A stretch of 64,000 bases of DNA from Streptomyces sp. DSM 110735. GTDB taxonomy: Bacteria > Actinomycetota > Actinomycetes > Streptomycetales > Streptomycetaceae. The notes beneath the pieces are model-generated. The model searched no databases and was not told the origin of the DNA. It saw nothing but the letters and a program-made list of their open reading frames with translations. The DNA lies in assembly GCF_016482685.1 (NCBI RefSeq), contig NZ_JACYHF010000011.1, forward strand, positions 124,001 through 188,000. The letters are read 5' to 3'. A program made the position numbers and the translations under genes. Below are positions 1 to 8,095 of this stretch, piece by piece. Every line of letters begins with the position of its first letter. Position 1 is the stretch's first letter.

Positions 1-497
1 ACGTCGGCCCAGGTGCCGTTGGTGATGAACGTCTTGGCGCCGTTGATCACATAGTCCCCGCCGTCGCGTACGGCCCGGGTGGTGAGGTTGCCCGCGTCGG
101 AGCCGGTGCCGGGCTCGGTCAGACCGAAGCAGCCGACGTACGCGCCGGAGGTGAGCCCGGGCAGCCAGCGCCGCTTCTGCTCCTCGTCGCCCCAGGCGGC
201 GACCGACTTGGCGACGAGTCCGAGGGAGACGGAGACGATCCCGCGCACCGAGGAGTCGCCGCGCCCCAGCTCCTCGGTGACCAGGCAGTACGCGAGGTGG
301 TCGCCGCCCGAGCCGCCGTACTCCTCGTCGACGGTCAGCCCGAGGAAGCCGACCTCGCCGAGCTTCTTCACGATGCCCCGGTCGACCTCCTCGGCGCGGT
401 CCCACCCGGTCGCGTACGGCGTGATCTCGCGCGCGACGAAGTCCCGGGCCAGGCGGCGCACGGCGGCCTGCTCCTCGCTCAGCTCCAGGTTCACCAT
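1..497 (-). CDS. Acyl-CoA dehydrogenase, C-terminal part cut by the window edge
   Basis: Only the first 165 codons are present; the 3' part lies left of base 1. The reading starts MVNLELSEEQAAVRRLARDF, typical of the N-terminal helical domain of FAD-dependent acyl-CoA dehydrogenases, and continues into the middle domain with the motif CFGLTEPGTGSDAG, which lines the flavin and acyl-CoA site. The family oxidises acyl-CoA thioesters to 2-enoyl-CoA and passes electrons to ETF. The ATG at 497 is preceded by GAGGTGA at a good distance. It is divergent from a TetR gene and the shared 83-bp region holds a palindromic operator (535-553), so it is probably controlled by that regulator. The acyl substrate cannot be told from this fragment. 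Confidence 0.93.
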   Translation of the reverse strand, partial: MVNLELSEEQAAVRRLARDFVAREITPYATGWDRAEEVDRGIVKKLGEVGFLGLTVDEEYGGSGGDHLAYCLVTEELGRGDSSVRGIVSVSLGLVAKSVAAWGDEEQKRRWLPGLTSGAYVGCFGLTEPGTGSDAGNLTTRAVRDGGDYVINGAKTFITNGTWAD

Positions 498-534
498 GCG
501 ATCACCTCACCCCGGGTCGCACCGGACCCGCGTT

Positions 535-553
535 AAATTAGCAGTGCTAGTTT
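535..553. promoter_or_regulatory. Palindromic operator, site 1 of a three-site regulon
   Basis: AAATTAGCAGTGCTAGTTT: two 8-bp arms (AAATTAGC and GCTAGTTT) around 3 bp. It lies in the divergent region between the acyl-CoA dehydrogenase (start 497) and the TetR gene (start 580). Nearly identical 19-bp sites occur at 5660-5678 and 51268-51286, each before an oxidation gene. Binding by the adjacent TetR protein is inferred from position and symmetry. Confidence 0.8.
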
Positions 554-579
554 CTTGTGGCAGCCCTACTATGTGCGCC

Positions 580-1221
580 ATGGCCCGACCGCGCAAGCCC
601 CTCCTCAGCACCGACCGGATCGTCGCGGCGGCGCGGGAACTCGTGGACGCCGAAGGGCTCGCCGCCGTCTCCACCCGGCGGCTCGCCGCCGGACTCGGCG
701 TGAGCGGGCCCTCGCTCTACAACCACTTCCGCACCAAGGACGAGATCCTGGAGGCGGTCGCGGACTCGGTGAGCGCGCAGGTCGACCTGTCGATGTTCGA
801 GGACGGCCGCCCCTGGCGGACCGCGCTGCACGACTGGGCGGTCTCCTACCGCTCCGCCCTGCGCGACCACCCCAACATCGTCCCGGTCCTCGCGCGTGGT
901 CCCGGCCGCCGCCCCGCAGCGCTGCGGCTGGCCGACGCGGTCTACGGCGCGATGGTGGACGCGGGCTGGCCCCCGGCGCAGGCCACCTCCATCGGCGCGC
1001 TGATGCGGTACTTCATCATGGGCTCCGCGCTGGGCTCCTTCGCCGGGGGCTTCGTGGACGACCAGAGCGCCTACGACCCCGCCGACTATCCGCACCTCGG
1101 GCAGGCGCATCTCCTCGCCGAGCAGCAGGAGAAGATCGACGAGCGGGCTTTCGAGACGGGGCTCGCGGCGCTGCTCGACGGGCTGGAGGGGCAGTTCGCG
1201 GGGGTGGAGCGGGCGGGCTGA
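580..1221 (+). CDS. TetR family transcriptional regulator
   Basis: A 213-residue regulator with an N-terminal helix-turn-helix (VSTRRLAAGLGVSGPSLYNH) followed by a TetR_C-like ligand domain. TetR proteins bind palindromes as dimers and let go when a small ligand, often an acyl-CoA in this setting, binds the C-terminal domain. The gene is divergent from an acyl-CoA dehydrogenase and the palindrome at 535-553 overlaps the expected -35 region of its own promoter, so autoregulation is likely. No Shine-Dalgarno precedes either in-frame ATG (571 or 580). TACTAT at 567-572 would be a -10 placing transcription start at the ATG at 580, so a leaderless message is plausible and I use that start. Confidence 0.9.
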   Translation: MARPRKPLLSTDRIVAAARELVDAEGLAAVSTRRLAAGLGVSGPSLYNHFRTKDEILEAVADSVSAQVDLSMFEDGRPWRTALHDWAVSYRSALRDHPNIVPVLARGPGRRPAALRLADAVYGAMVDAGWPPAQATSIGALMRYFIMGSALGSFAGGFVDDQSAYDPADYPHLGQAHLLAEQQEKIDERAFETGLAALLDGLEGQFAGVERAG

Positions 1222-1267
1222 GCCCGGGGTGGGGTTCGTTCGGTGGGCGCCGAAGTGTCCGTCCGCC

Positions 1268-1984
1268 ATGCTGGAACGCATGACCGCCAAGGACCCCCGG
1301 GCTCCCGGACTCGCCTCGCTCGCCGCACTGATCGCGGACGAGACGCGCGCCGCGTGTCTGCTCGCCCTGCTGGACGGGCGGGCGTGGACGGCGGGTGAGC
1401 TGGCCCGGCACGCGAGCGTCGCCGCCTCCACGCTCAGCGAGCACCTGGGCAAGCTGGTCGCGGGCGGTCTCCTCGCCGAGGAACGCCAGGGGCGGCACCG
1501 GTACGTCCGCCTGGCCGGACCCGAGGTGGCCCAGTTGGTCGAGGACCTGACCGCACGGCTCCCCGCCGACGCGGTACGCCAACAGCCGCGCACACTGCGG
1601 GAGTCGAGCGCCGGGGCGGCGATGGCGCGTGGCCGGACCTGTTACGACCATCTCGCCGGGCACCTCGGCATCACGCTCACGGACGGGCTGACCGCGCGGG
1701 GGCTGCTGCGCCAGGACACCGGGTTCGCGCTGACGGAGGCGGGGGTGGAGTGGTTCGGCGCGGTGGGCATCGAGCTGGACCGCTCCGGGCGGCGTCCGCT
1801 GGCCCGCTCCTGCCTCGACTGGACCGAGCGGCGTCCGCATCTCGCCGGGGTGGCGGGCGCGGGGCTGTGCCGGCACGCGCTGGAGTCGGGGTGGTGCGAG
1901 CGGATCGGGTCGGGGCGGGCGGTTCGGGTGACTCCGTCGGGGTCCCGGAAGCTTTATGAGTTGCTCGGGGTTTCGGTGGGGTGA
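1268..1984 (+). CDS. ArsR family winged-helix regulator
   Basis: 238 residues. The N-terminal third is an ArsR-type winged helix (DETRAACLLALLDGRAWTAG, then HASVAASTLSEHLGKLVAGG for the recognition helix and AEERQGRHRYVRLAG for the wing). No CxC metal-binding motif is seen in the recognition helix, so a classical arsenic or cadmium sensor is unlikely. The rest is a long C-terminal extension that resembles a second helix-turn-helix-like region (TDGLTARGLLRQDTGFALTE). Start is uncertain between ATG 1268 and ATG 1280; neither has a good ribosome site. It follows the TetR gene by 46 bp and precedes a DMT exporter that it may control, which is inference from position. Confidence 0.85.
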   Translation: MLERMTAKDPRAPGLASLAALIADETRAACLLALLDGRAWTAGELARHASVAASTLSEHLGKLVAGGLLAEERQGRHRYVRLAGPEVAQLVEDLTARLPADAVRQQPRTLRESSAGAAMARGRTCYDHLAGHLGITLTDGLTARGLLRQDTGFALTEAGVEWFGAVGIELDRSGRRPLARSCLDWTERRPHLAGVAGAGLCRHALESGWCERIGSGRAVRVTPSGSRKLYELLGVSVG

Positions 1985-2003
1985 TGTGTTTGAGGCGGGG
2001 GCG

Positions 2004-2072
2004 GATGGGCTGATGTCGCGGGTTGGGTGCGGGTCCGATGGGGCTGGTCGCGCCGTTCCCCGCGCCCCTTTC
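2004..2072. repeat. Dispersed Streptomyces intergenic repeat
   Basis: The 134-bp gap before the DMT transporter gene contains, read on the minus strand, AAGGGGCGCGGGGAACGGCG followed by CGACCAGCCCC and CGGACCCGCACCCAACC. I recognise this as the widespread GGGGCGCGGGGAACTGCGCG-type element found between genes in many Streptomyces genomes. Only this copy was noticed in the window. Confidence 0.65.
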
Positions 2073-2118
2073 GTGTGGTGCCGTTGGCTGTGAAGTGCCC
2101 TTCTCTTCAAGGAGCTTG

Positions 2119-3084
2119 ATGAACGCCTCGTCTCGTCCCGTGCTGCCCACCGCGGCTGCCGTCGTCACCGTTCTGCTGTGGGCCTCCGCCTTCGTGGCGA
2201 TCCGGGCCGCCGGGGACGCCTACTCGCCGGGGGCGCTGGCGCTCGGGCGGATGCTGGCGGGGAGTGTCGCGCTGGGGGCGCTGTGTCTGCTGCGGCGTGA
2301 GGGGTGGCCACCACGTGCCGCGTGGCGGGGCATCCTGGTCTCCGGGGTGCTGTGGTTCGGGTTCTACATGGTGGTCCTGAACTGGGGCGAGCGGCAGGTG
2401 GACGCCGGTACGGCCGCGCTCGTGGTGAACGTGGGTCCGCTGCTGATCGCCCTGCTCGGCGCACGGCTGCTCGGGGATCCGATGCCGCCCCGGCTGCTGG
2501 CGGGGATGGCGGTGTCGTTCGCGGGCGCGGTGGTCGTGGGGCTCTCGATGTCGTCCGGGGGCGGCGGTTCCTCGGTGCTCGGTGTGGTGCTGTGCCTGCT
2601 CGCGGCGGTCGCCTACGCGGGCGGGGTGGTCTCGCAGAAGCCCGCGCTCGGGTCGGCGAGCGCCCTGCAGGTGACGACGTTCGGCTGTCTGGTCGGGGCG
2701 GTGTGCTGCCTGCCGTTCGCGGGGCACCTGGTGGCGGAGGCGTCGCGTGCCTCACTCCCGGCCACCCTGGACATGGTGTACCTGGGCGTTTTCCCGACCG
2801 CGCTCGCCTTCACCACCTGGGCCTACGCGCTGGCCCGGACGACCGCCTCGCGGATGGGCGCGACGACGTACGCGGTCCCGGCGCTGGTGGTGCTGCTGTC
2901 CTGGCTGGTGCTGGACGAGGTGCCGGGACCGCTCACGCTGGTGGGCGGGGTGCTGTGCCTGGCGGGTGTGGCGGTGTCGCGGTCCAGGGCGCGGGCGCGG
3001 GTGGTCCGGGTCGGAGCCGCCGCCGGGCCGGAGGGAGAGCCGGTGGTGGAACCGGTGACCGGGCGGCGGCCCGAGGAGGGCTGA
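2119..3084 (+). CDS. EamA/DMT family membrane transporter
   Basis: A 321-residue integral membrane protein with about ten hydrophobic helices in two repeated EamA halves. The first begins AAAVVTVLLWASAFVAIRA, the signature of the first EamA repeat (WASAF-R); the second repeat begins near LLAAVAYAGGVVSQK. Family members (RhaT, YdcZ, RarD relatives) export metabolites or amino acids in exchange for protons. The ATG at 2119 has AAGGAG five bases upstream and is clearly better than upstream in-frame codons. It ends 10 bp from the convergent alcohol dehydrogenase gene. The substrate is not predictable; the ArsR gene just upstream is a candidate regulator. Confidence 0.92.
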   Translation: MNASSRPVLPTAAAVVTVLLWASAFVAIRAAGDAYSPGALALGRMLAGSVALGALCLLRREGWPPRAAWRGILVSGVLWFGFYMVVLNWGERQVDAGTAALVVNVGPLLIALLGARLLGDPMPPRLLAGMAVSFAGAVVVGLSMSSGGGGSSVLGVVLCLLAAVAYAGGVVSQKPALGSASALQVTTFGCLVGAVCCLPFAGHLVAEASRASLPATLDMVYLGVFPTALAFTTWAYALARTTASRMGATTYAVPALVVLLSWLVLDEVPGPLTLVGGVLCLAGVAVSRSRARARVVRVGAAAGPEGEPVVEPVTGRRPEEG

Positions 3085-3094
3085 TCCGCCGGAC

Positions 3095-4189
3095 TCAGTC
3101 GGCGTCCTCGAAGAGCACCAGGGAGCGTCCACCCTTGCCCGCGAGCATGTTCTCGAAGGCGGAGGGGATGCCGTCGAGGGTGATCCGTTCGGTCACCAGC
3201 GCCTTGAGGTCCAGCCTGCCCGCGCGGACGTGCTCGGCGAGGACAGGGAGGTCGCGGGCCGGGTCCGAGTCGCCGTAGACGCAGCCGGACAACGTCCGTC
3301 CCCAGTGGAAGAGTTCGAGGGCGTTGAAGGTGACCTGCTGGTCCTTGCCGCCGATACCGACGACCGTGGTGCGACCGCCGCGCCGGGTGGACTCCCAGGC
3401 GGCGCGGATGGCGGTGGCCACGCCCGCGCACTCCACGGCGACGTCGACACCTTCGCCGCCGGTGAGGGCGCGGATCTCGCGGGGCGTCTGCGGGGAGGCG
3501 AGCAGGAAGTCGGTGGCACCCGCGCCGCGCGCCAAATCCTCCTTGTCGGCGGAGACGTCGACGGCGACGATCCGTTCCGCGCCCGCGATCCGCGCGGCCT
3601 GGAGCGCGGCGAGTCCGACGCCGCCGACCCCGAACACCGCGACGGTTTCGCCGGGTTGGACGCGGGCGGAGTGGTGGATCGCGCCGTAGCCGGTGAGGAC
3701 GGCGCAGCCGAGGAGGGCCGCGTCGGTGAGCGGGATGCCGTCGGGCAGGGGCAGCGCGCAGGAGGCGGGGACGACCGTCTCCTCGGCGAACGCGCCGACG
3801 TTGAGACCGGGATGGAGTGCGGTGCCGTCGGTGGTGTGGGCGTGGACGGCGGCGGCGCCGTTGAGCGCGTTGCCGCACAGCCAGACCTCGCCGCGTGCGC
3901 AGGCAGGGCAATCTCCGCAGGCGGGCGCCCAGTTGAGGACGACGGGTGCCCCGGGTGCCAGATGGGTCACCCCCTCCCCCACGGCGACGACGGTTCCGGC
4001 GCCCTCGTGACCGAGGACGGCGGGGACGGGGACGCGCAGGGTGCCGTTGGCCAGGGAGAGGTCGGAGTGGCAGACCCCGGCGGCGGCGAGGCGGACGCGG
4101 ACCTGGCCGGGTCCGGGTGCGGGCAGCTCGATGCGGGTGATCTCCAGGGGTTCACCGACGGCGGGCAGGACGGCGGCTCGTACGGCCAT
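3095..4189 (-). CDS. Zinc-dependent medium-chain alcohol dehydrogenase
   Basis: 364 residues. It shows GVCHSD (first catalytic zinc cysteine), GHEGAGTV (GHE motif), a four-cysteine structural zinc lobe (CGDCPACARGEVWLC) and the Rossmann motif VFGVGGVGLAALQA. These identify an NAD(P)-linked zinc alcohol dehydrogenase oxidising an alcohol to an aldehyde. It starts 14 bp after the aldehyde dehydrogenase stop on the same strand (GAGGAAG ribosome site), so the pair form a two-step alcohol-to-acid operon. In-frame GTG at 4195 is an alternative start. Transcription probably comes from the promoter with the palindrome at 5660-5678. Confidence 0.93.
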   Translation of the reverse strand: MAVRAAVLPAVGEPLEITRIELPAPGPGQVRVRLAAAGVCHSDLSLANGTLRVPVPAVLGHEGAGTVVAVGEGVTHLAPGAPVVLNWAPACGDCPACARGEVWLCGNALNGAAAVHAHTTDGTALHPGLNVGAFAEETVVPASCALPLPDGIPLTDAALLGCAVLTGYGAIHHSARVQPGETVAVFGVGGVGLAALQAARIAGAERIVAVDVSADKEDLARGAGATDFLLASPQTPREIRALTGGEGVDVAVECAGVATAIRAAWESTRRGGRTTVVGIGGKDQQVTFNALELFHWGRTLSGCVYGDSDPARDLPVLAEHVRAGRLDLKALVTERITLDGIPSAFENMLAGKGGRSLVLFEDAD

Positions 4190-4203
4190 GGTCACCGACT
4201 TCC

Positions 4204-5592
4204 TCAGAACTGGAGGGACTTGGTCTGGAGGTACTCGGCCAGTCCGAAGGCGCCGAGTTCCCTGCCGACTCCGGACTGCTTGTAACCGCCGAAGGGGGCA
4301 AGGGGGTTGAAGCGTCCGCCGTTGATGTCGACCTGGCCGGTGTTCATCCGGCGCGCGAAGGCGGCGGCTTCGTCCTCGTCGCCTGCCCAGACGGCTCCGG
4401 CGAGACCGTAGACGGTGCCGTCCGCGATGCGCAGGGCGTCGTCCTCGTCGTCGTAGGGCAGGACGCACAGGACCGGGCCGAAGATCTCCTCCTGGGCGAC
4501 GGTCATGTCCGGGGTGACGTCCGCGAACACGGTGGGGCTGACGAACCAGCCCTGTTCGCGCGGGGATTCGGGTCCGCCCGCGACCAGGCGGGCACCCTCG
4601 GCGACGCCCTTCTCGATGTAGCCGCGCACCCGGTCGCGCTGGCGTTCGCTGACGACCGGGCCGATGCGGTCGCCGTACTTGGCGGCGGCCTCGGCGGCGA
4701 GCGTGACGGCTTCGTCGTACTGGTCGCGGTGGACCAGCATGCGGGTCCACGCGCTGCACGTCTGGCCGGAGTTGGCCATCACGTTGGCGACGCCGACCTT
4801 GACCGCCTTGGCGAGGTCGGCGCTCGGCAGGATGACGTTGGCGGACTTGCCGCCGAGTTCCAGGGCGACGCGCTTGACGCCCGCGCCCGCCGCCGCGCCG
4901 ATGCGGCGGCCGACCGCCGTGGAGCCGGTGAAGGACACCAGGTCGACGCCGGGGTGTTCGGCGAGCGCCTGCCCGGCGACCGGGCCGAGTCCGGTGACGA
5001 GGTTGAACACGCCTGCGGGCACGCCCGCTTCGTGCACCGCCTCCGCGAAGAGCTGGGCGGTCAGCGGGGTGTTCTCGGCGGGCTTGAGGACGACCGCGCA
5101 CCCTGCGGCGAGTGCCGGGGCGACCTTGGCGACGATCTGGTGGAGGGGGTAGTTCCAGGGGGTGATCGCGGCGACGACGCCCACGGGTTCGTGCAGGACG
5201 GTGGAGTTGCCGACCTTCTCCTCGAAGGGGTGGGTGGCGGCCAGTTCGGCGTAGGACCCGGCGACCGCGACGGGCAGCCCTGCCTGCACGTTCCGCGCGA
5301 AGTCCGGCGGGGCGCCCAGCTCGGCGGTGATCGTCTCGGTGAGCTCGTCCGCGCGGGCGGCCAGCGCGTCCCGCAGGGCGGCGAGGCGCGCGGCGCGCTC
5401 GGCCGGAGGTGTGGCCGCCCAGTCGGGGAGCGCGGCGCGGGCGGCGCGCACGGCGGCGTCCACGTCCTGCGCGTCGCCCGCCGGGACACGGCCGATGATC
5501 TGCTCGTCGGCGGGGTTGACCACCTCGATGATGTCCCGCCCGGCGGCGGGGCGCCAGGCGCCGTCGATGTAGAGACCGTCGTGTGCCTTCAT
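4204..5592 (-). CDS. NAD(P)-dependent aldehyde dehydrogenase
   Basis: 462 residues of the aldehyde dehydrogenase superfamily. Visible motifs are TPWNYPLHQIVAKVAPALAA, the LELGGKSAN segment carrying the general-base glutamate, and the catalytic cysteine in NSGQTCSAWTR; EEIFGPVLCV is present near the C-terminus. The enzyme oxidises an aldehyde to a carboxylic acid and is first in an operon with the alcohol dehydrogenase. The ATG at 5592 follows GGGAGGAAC; upstream in-frame codons run into the operator and are not used. The palindrome at 5660-5678 lies about 70 bp upstream. The substrate is unknown; betaine-aldehyde-like or aliphatic aldehydes are possible. Confidence 0.94.
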   Translation of the reverse strand: MKAHDGLYIDGAWRPAAGRDIIEVVNPADEQIIGRVPAGDAQDVDAAVRAARAALPDWAATPPAERAARLAALRDALAARADELTETITAELGAPPDFARNVQAGLPVAVAGSYAELAATHPFEEKVGNSTVLHEPVGVVAAITPWNYPLHQIVAKVAPALAAGCAVVLKPAENTPLTAQLFAEAVHEAGVPAGVFNLVTGLGPVAGQALAEHPGVDLVSFTGSTAVGRRIGAAAGAGVKRVALELGGKSANVILPSADLAKAVKVGVANVMANSGQTCSAWTRMLVHRDQYDEAVTLAAEAAAKYGDRIGPVVSERQRDRVRGYIEKGVAEGARLVAGGPESPREQGWFVSPTVFADVTPDMTVAQEEIFGPVLCVLPYDDEDDALRIADGTVYGLAGAVWAGDEDEAAAFARRMNTGQVDINGGRFNPLAPFGGYKQSGVGRELGAFGLAEYLQTKSLQF

Positions 5593-5659
5593 GGTGTTCC
5601 TCCCGGCGGGTCCGGCGTACGGCGTGTGCTCCAGCGTGGTGCGGGGCGGGCCGAGAAAC

Positions 5660-5678
5660 AAACTAGCGGCGTTAGTTT
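5660..5678. promoter_or_regulatory. Palindromic operator, site 2
   Basis: AAACTAGCGGCGTTAGTTT, arms AAACTAGC and GTTAGTTT. It lies between the aldehyde/alcohol dehydrogenase operon (start 5592) and the end of the molybdopterin oxidoreductase gene. It matches sites 535-553 and 51268-51286 in arm sequence and spacing. Confidence 0.8.
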
Positions 5679-5703
5679 TCCGCCGCCAGGGGTTCCGGGG
5701 CGG

Positions 5704-7950
5704 TCACCGGGGTTCCGGGACCCTCGCGCGGGTCAGCTCGACGGGTATGCCGTTGAGGACGGCGTTGCCGGAGAGCGGGTCGAGCAGGGTGCCGTCGAGC
5801 AACTGGTTGACGTTGACGCCGGGTTGGACGGCGGCGTGGCTCTGGCGGGTGCCGGGGCGGTCGTGCCCCCAGCCGTGCGGGAGGCTGACCACGCCGGGCC
5901 GGATGCCGTCGGTGATCTCGGCGGGCGCCGTCACCTCTCCCCCGGCGCCTTTCACTCGTACGGGTTCCCCGTCGCGCACGCCGAGCCGGGCCGCGTCCTC
6001 GGGGTGCAGGTGCAGGGTGCAGCGGTTGGTGCCGCCGGTGAGGGCGGGGAGGTTGTGCAGCCAACTGTTGTTGGAGCGCAGATGGCGGCGGCCGACGAGG
6101 ACCGGTCCTGCGGGACGCTCGCGCAGGGCTTGCCGGAGTCGGGGCAGGTCGGCGGCGACGGGGGCGGGCAGCAGCTCGATCCTGCCGCTGACCGTCTTCA
6201 GCGGCTGGGGCAGGCGGGAGCGGAGCGGTCCGAGGTCGATGCCGTGCGGGTGGGCGAGGAGCCGGTCGAGGGTGAGACCGTCCGGGTCGGCGCCGAAGCC
6301 GTCGCCGTAGGGTCCGAGGCGCAGCATCAGGTCCAGGCGCCGCTCGGGACCGTCGTCGCCGGTGAGACGGGCGGCGAGGTCCTGCGGGTCCTGGCCGTGG
6401 ACCGGGGAGTGGGGCTCCTTCACGGCCTTGGCGAGGGTCTGCTCGACGACCATGGCGTCCACCGAGCCGGGATCGGCCTCGGGCATCCCCATCGCGGCGA
6501 GGACCAGCCGGGCGTGGATCTCGGTCTCGGCCATCCTGCCCGGTTCCAGGGGGACGGCGGGGCGGCTGTAGCGGACCTGGTTGCGGACGGCGAGGGTGTT
6601 GAAGGCGAAGTCGTGGTGGGGGCTCTGCGCGGGCGGGGGCGGCGGCAGGACGACGTCGGCGTGGCGGGAGGTCTCGTTGAGGTAGGGGTCGACGGCGACC
6701 ATGAAGTCCAGTGATTCCAGGGCCTTGTCGAGCCGGTCGCCGTCGGGGGCGGACAGCACCGGGTTGGCCGCGATCACGACGAGGGCACGCAGCGGTTCGC
6801 CCTGCTCGGTCGCGGTGTCGATCTCCTCGGCAAGCGCGGACAGCGGCAACTCGCCCTTCGCCTCGGGAAGTTCGCGCACCCGGGAGTGCCAGCGACCGAG
6901 GATGAAGCCGCGCCCGGGTCCGGCCGGGCGGGGTGTGCGGTCGGTGGCGGCCTGCGGGAAAAGGGCGCCGCCGGGGCGGTCGAGGTTGCCGGTGAGGGTG
7001 TTGAGGACGTCCACGAGCCAGCTCGCCAGGGTGCCGTGCGGGACGGTGCAGCTTCCGATGCGGGCGTAGATGGCGGCGGTGGGGGCGGCGGCGAGTTCGC
7101 GGGCGAGGGTGCGGAGGAGAGCGGCGTCGACGTCGCAGGCGGGGGCGACGGCTTCGGGGGTGAAGTCGCTGAGCGCCGCACGGAGTTCGGGGAGTCCTTC
7201 GACGTGCGCGGCGAGATCGCCGAGGTCGGTCAGCCCCTCCTCGAACAGGGTGGTGGCCAGCGCGGCGAGCAGCAGCGCGTCGGTGCCGGGGCGTACGGCG
7301 ATGTGCCGGTCGGCCAGCCGGGCGGTGCGGGTGCGGCGCGGGTCGATCACGGTGAGGCGTCCGCCACGGGCGCGAAGTGCCTTGAGTTTCCCGGGGAAAT
7401 CGGGGGCGGTGCACAGACTCCCGTTGGACTCAAGGGGGTTGGCGCCGATGAGCAGCAGATGGTCGGTGTGGTCGAGGTCGGGTACCGGGATGGCGTTCGG
7501 GTCACCGAAGAGCAGTCCGCTGGAGACGTGCTTGGGCATCTGGTCGACCGTGGAGGCGGTGAACACCGAGCGGGTGCGCAGGGCGCCGATCAGCACGGAC
7601 GGGTAGAGACCGCCCGCCACGGTGTGGACGTTGGGGTTGCCGAGGACCACGCCGACCGCGTCGCGACCGTACCGCTCCGCCACCGGGCGCAGCCCCGCGG
7701 CGACGGCGGCGAAGGCTTCCTCCCAGGTCGCCTCGCGCAGCTCGCCGTCGACCCGGACGAGCGGGGTGCGCAGCCGGTCGGGGTCGGCGTCGAGGGCACC
7801 GAAGGCGGCGCCCTTGGGGCAGATGAACCCCTTGCTGAAGACGTCCTCCCGGTCGCCCCGGGCGCCGGTGACGCGGGTGCCCTCGATGGTGAGGGTCAGT
7901 CCGCACGTGGCCTCGCACAGAGGGCAGATGCGCAGGGCGGTGCGGGACAC
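5704..7950 (-). CDS. Molybdopterin-dependent oxidoreductase, DMSO reductase/formate dehydrogenase-like
   Basis: 748 residues. The N-terminus carries a [4Fe-4S] motif, C9-x2-C12-x3-C16 and C44 in the FICPKG signature. LLIGANPLESNG and the C-terminal molybdopterin-dinucleotide domain (HPEDAARLGVRDGEPVRVKG; LPHGWGHD) follow, as in single-subunit members of the DMSO reductase superfamily. No Tat signal is visible, so it is probably cytoplasmic. No iron-sulphur electron-transfer subunit, membrane anchor or FdhD-type gene is adjacent, so the electron partner and substrate are unknown. Start is GTG 7950 with GGGAGG upstream. It precedes the aldehyde dehydrogenase operon on the same strand, but the operator and gap at 5593-5703 suggest separate transcription. 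Confidence 0.9.
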   Translation of the reverse strand: MSRTALRICPLCEATCGLTLTIEGTRVTGARGDREDVFSKGFICPKGAAFGALDADPDRLRTPLVRVDGELREATWEEAFAAVAAGLRPVAERYGRDAVGVVLGNPNVHTVAGGLYPSVLIGALRTRSVFTASTVDQMPKHVSSGLLFGDPNAIPVPDLDHTDHLLLIGANPLESNGSLCTAPDFPGKLKALRARGGRLTVIDPRRTRTARLADRHIAVRPGTDALLLAALATTLFEEGLTDLGDLAAHVEGLPELRAALSDFTPEAVAPACDVDAALLRTLARELAAAPTAAIYARIGSCTVPHGTLASWLVDVLNTLTGNLDRPGGALFPQAATDRTPRPAGPGRGFILGRWHSRVRELPEAKGELPLSALAEEIDTATEQGEPLRALVVIAANPVLSAPDGDRLDKALESLDFMVAVDPYLNETSRHADVVLPPPPPAQSPHHDFAFNTLAVRNQVRYSRPAVPLEPGRMAETEIHARLVLAAMGMPEADPGSVDAMVVEQTLAKAVKEPHSPVHGQDPQDLAARLTGDDGPERRLDLMLRLGPYGDGFGADPDGLTLDRLLAHPHGIDLGPLRSRLPQPLKTVSGRIELLPAPVAADLPRLRQALRERPAGPVLVGRRHLRSNNSWLHNLPALTGGTNRCTLHLHPEDAARLGVRDGEPVRVKGAGGEVTAPAEITDGIRPGVVSLPHGWGHDRPGTRQSHAAVQPGVNVNQLLDGTLLDPLSGNAVLNGIPVELTRARVPEPR

Positions 7951-8095
7951 GGGTCCTCCCGGAGGGGTCGGCGGCGCTGCCTCCCGGAGCCTGGACGCGG
8001 ACCTGAACGCTGGACCTGGACCTGGCCGACGGGCTGGGGGCGAGCATACCGACCGGTTGGCATGACGGGGAGACCCGTGCGCGATCCCGCCCGGT

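Noticed and set aside
4729..6714. Long plus-strand open frame opposite the aldehyde dehydrogenase and molybdopterin oxidoreductase genes
   Set aside because: Composition is Gly/Ala/Val/Asp-rich without any domain; the minus-strand proteins are well-conserved enzymes.
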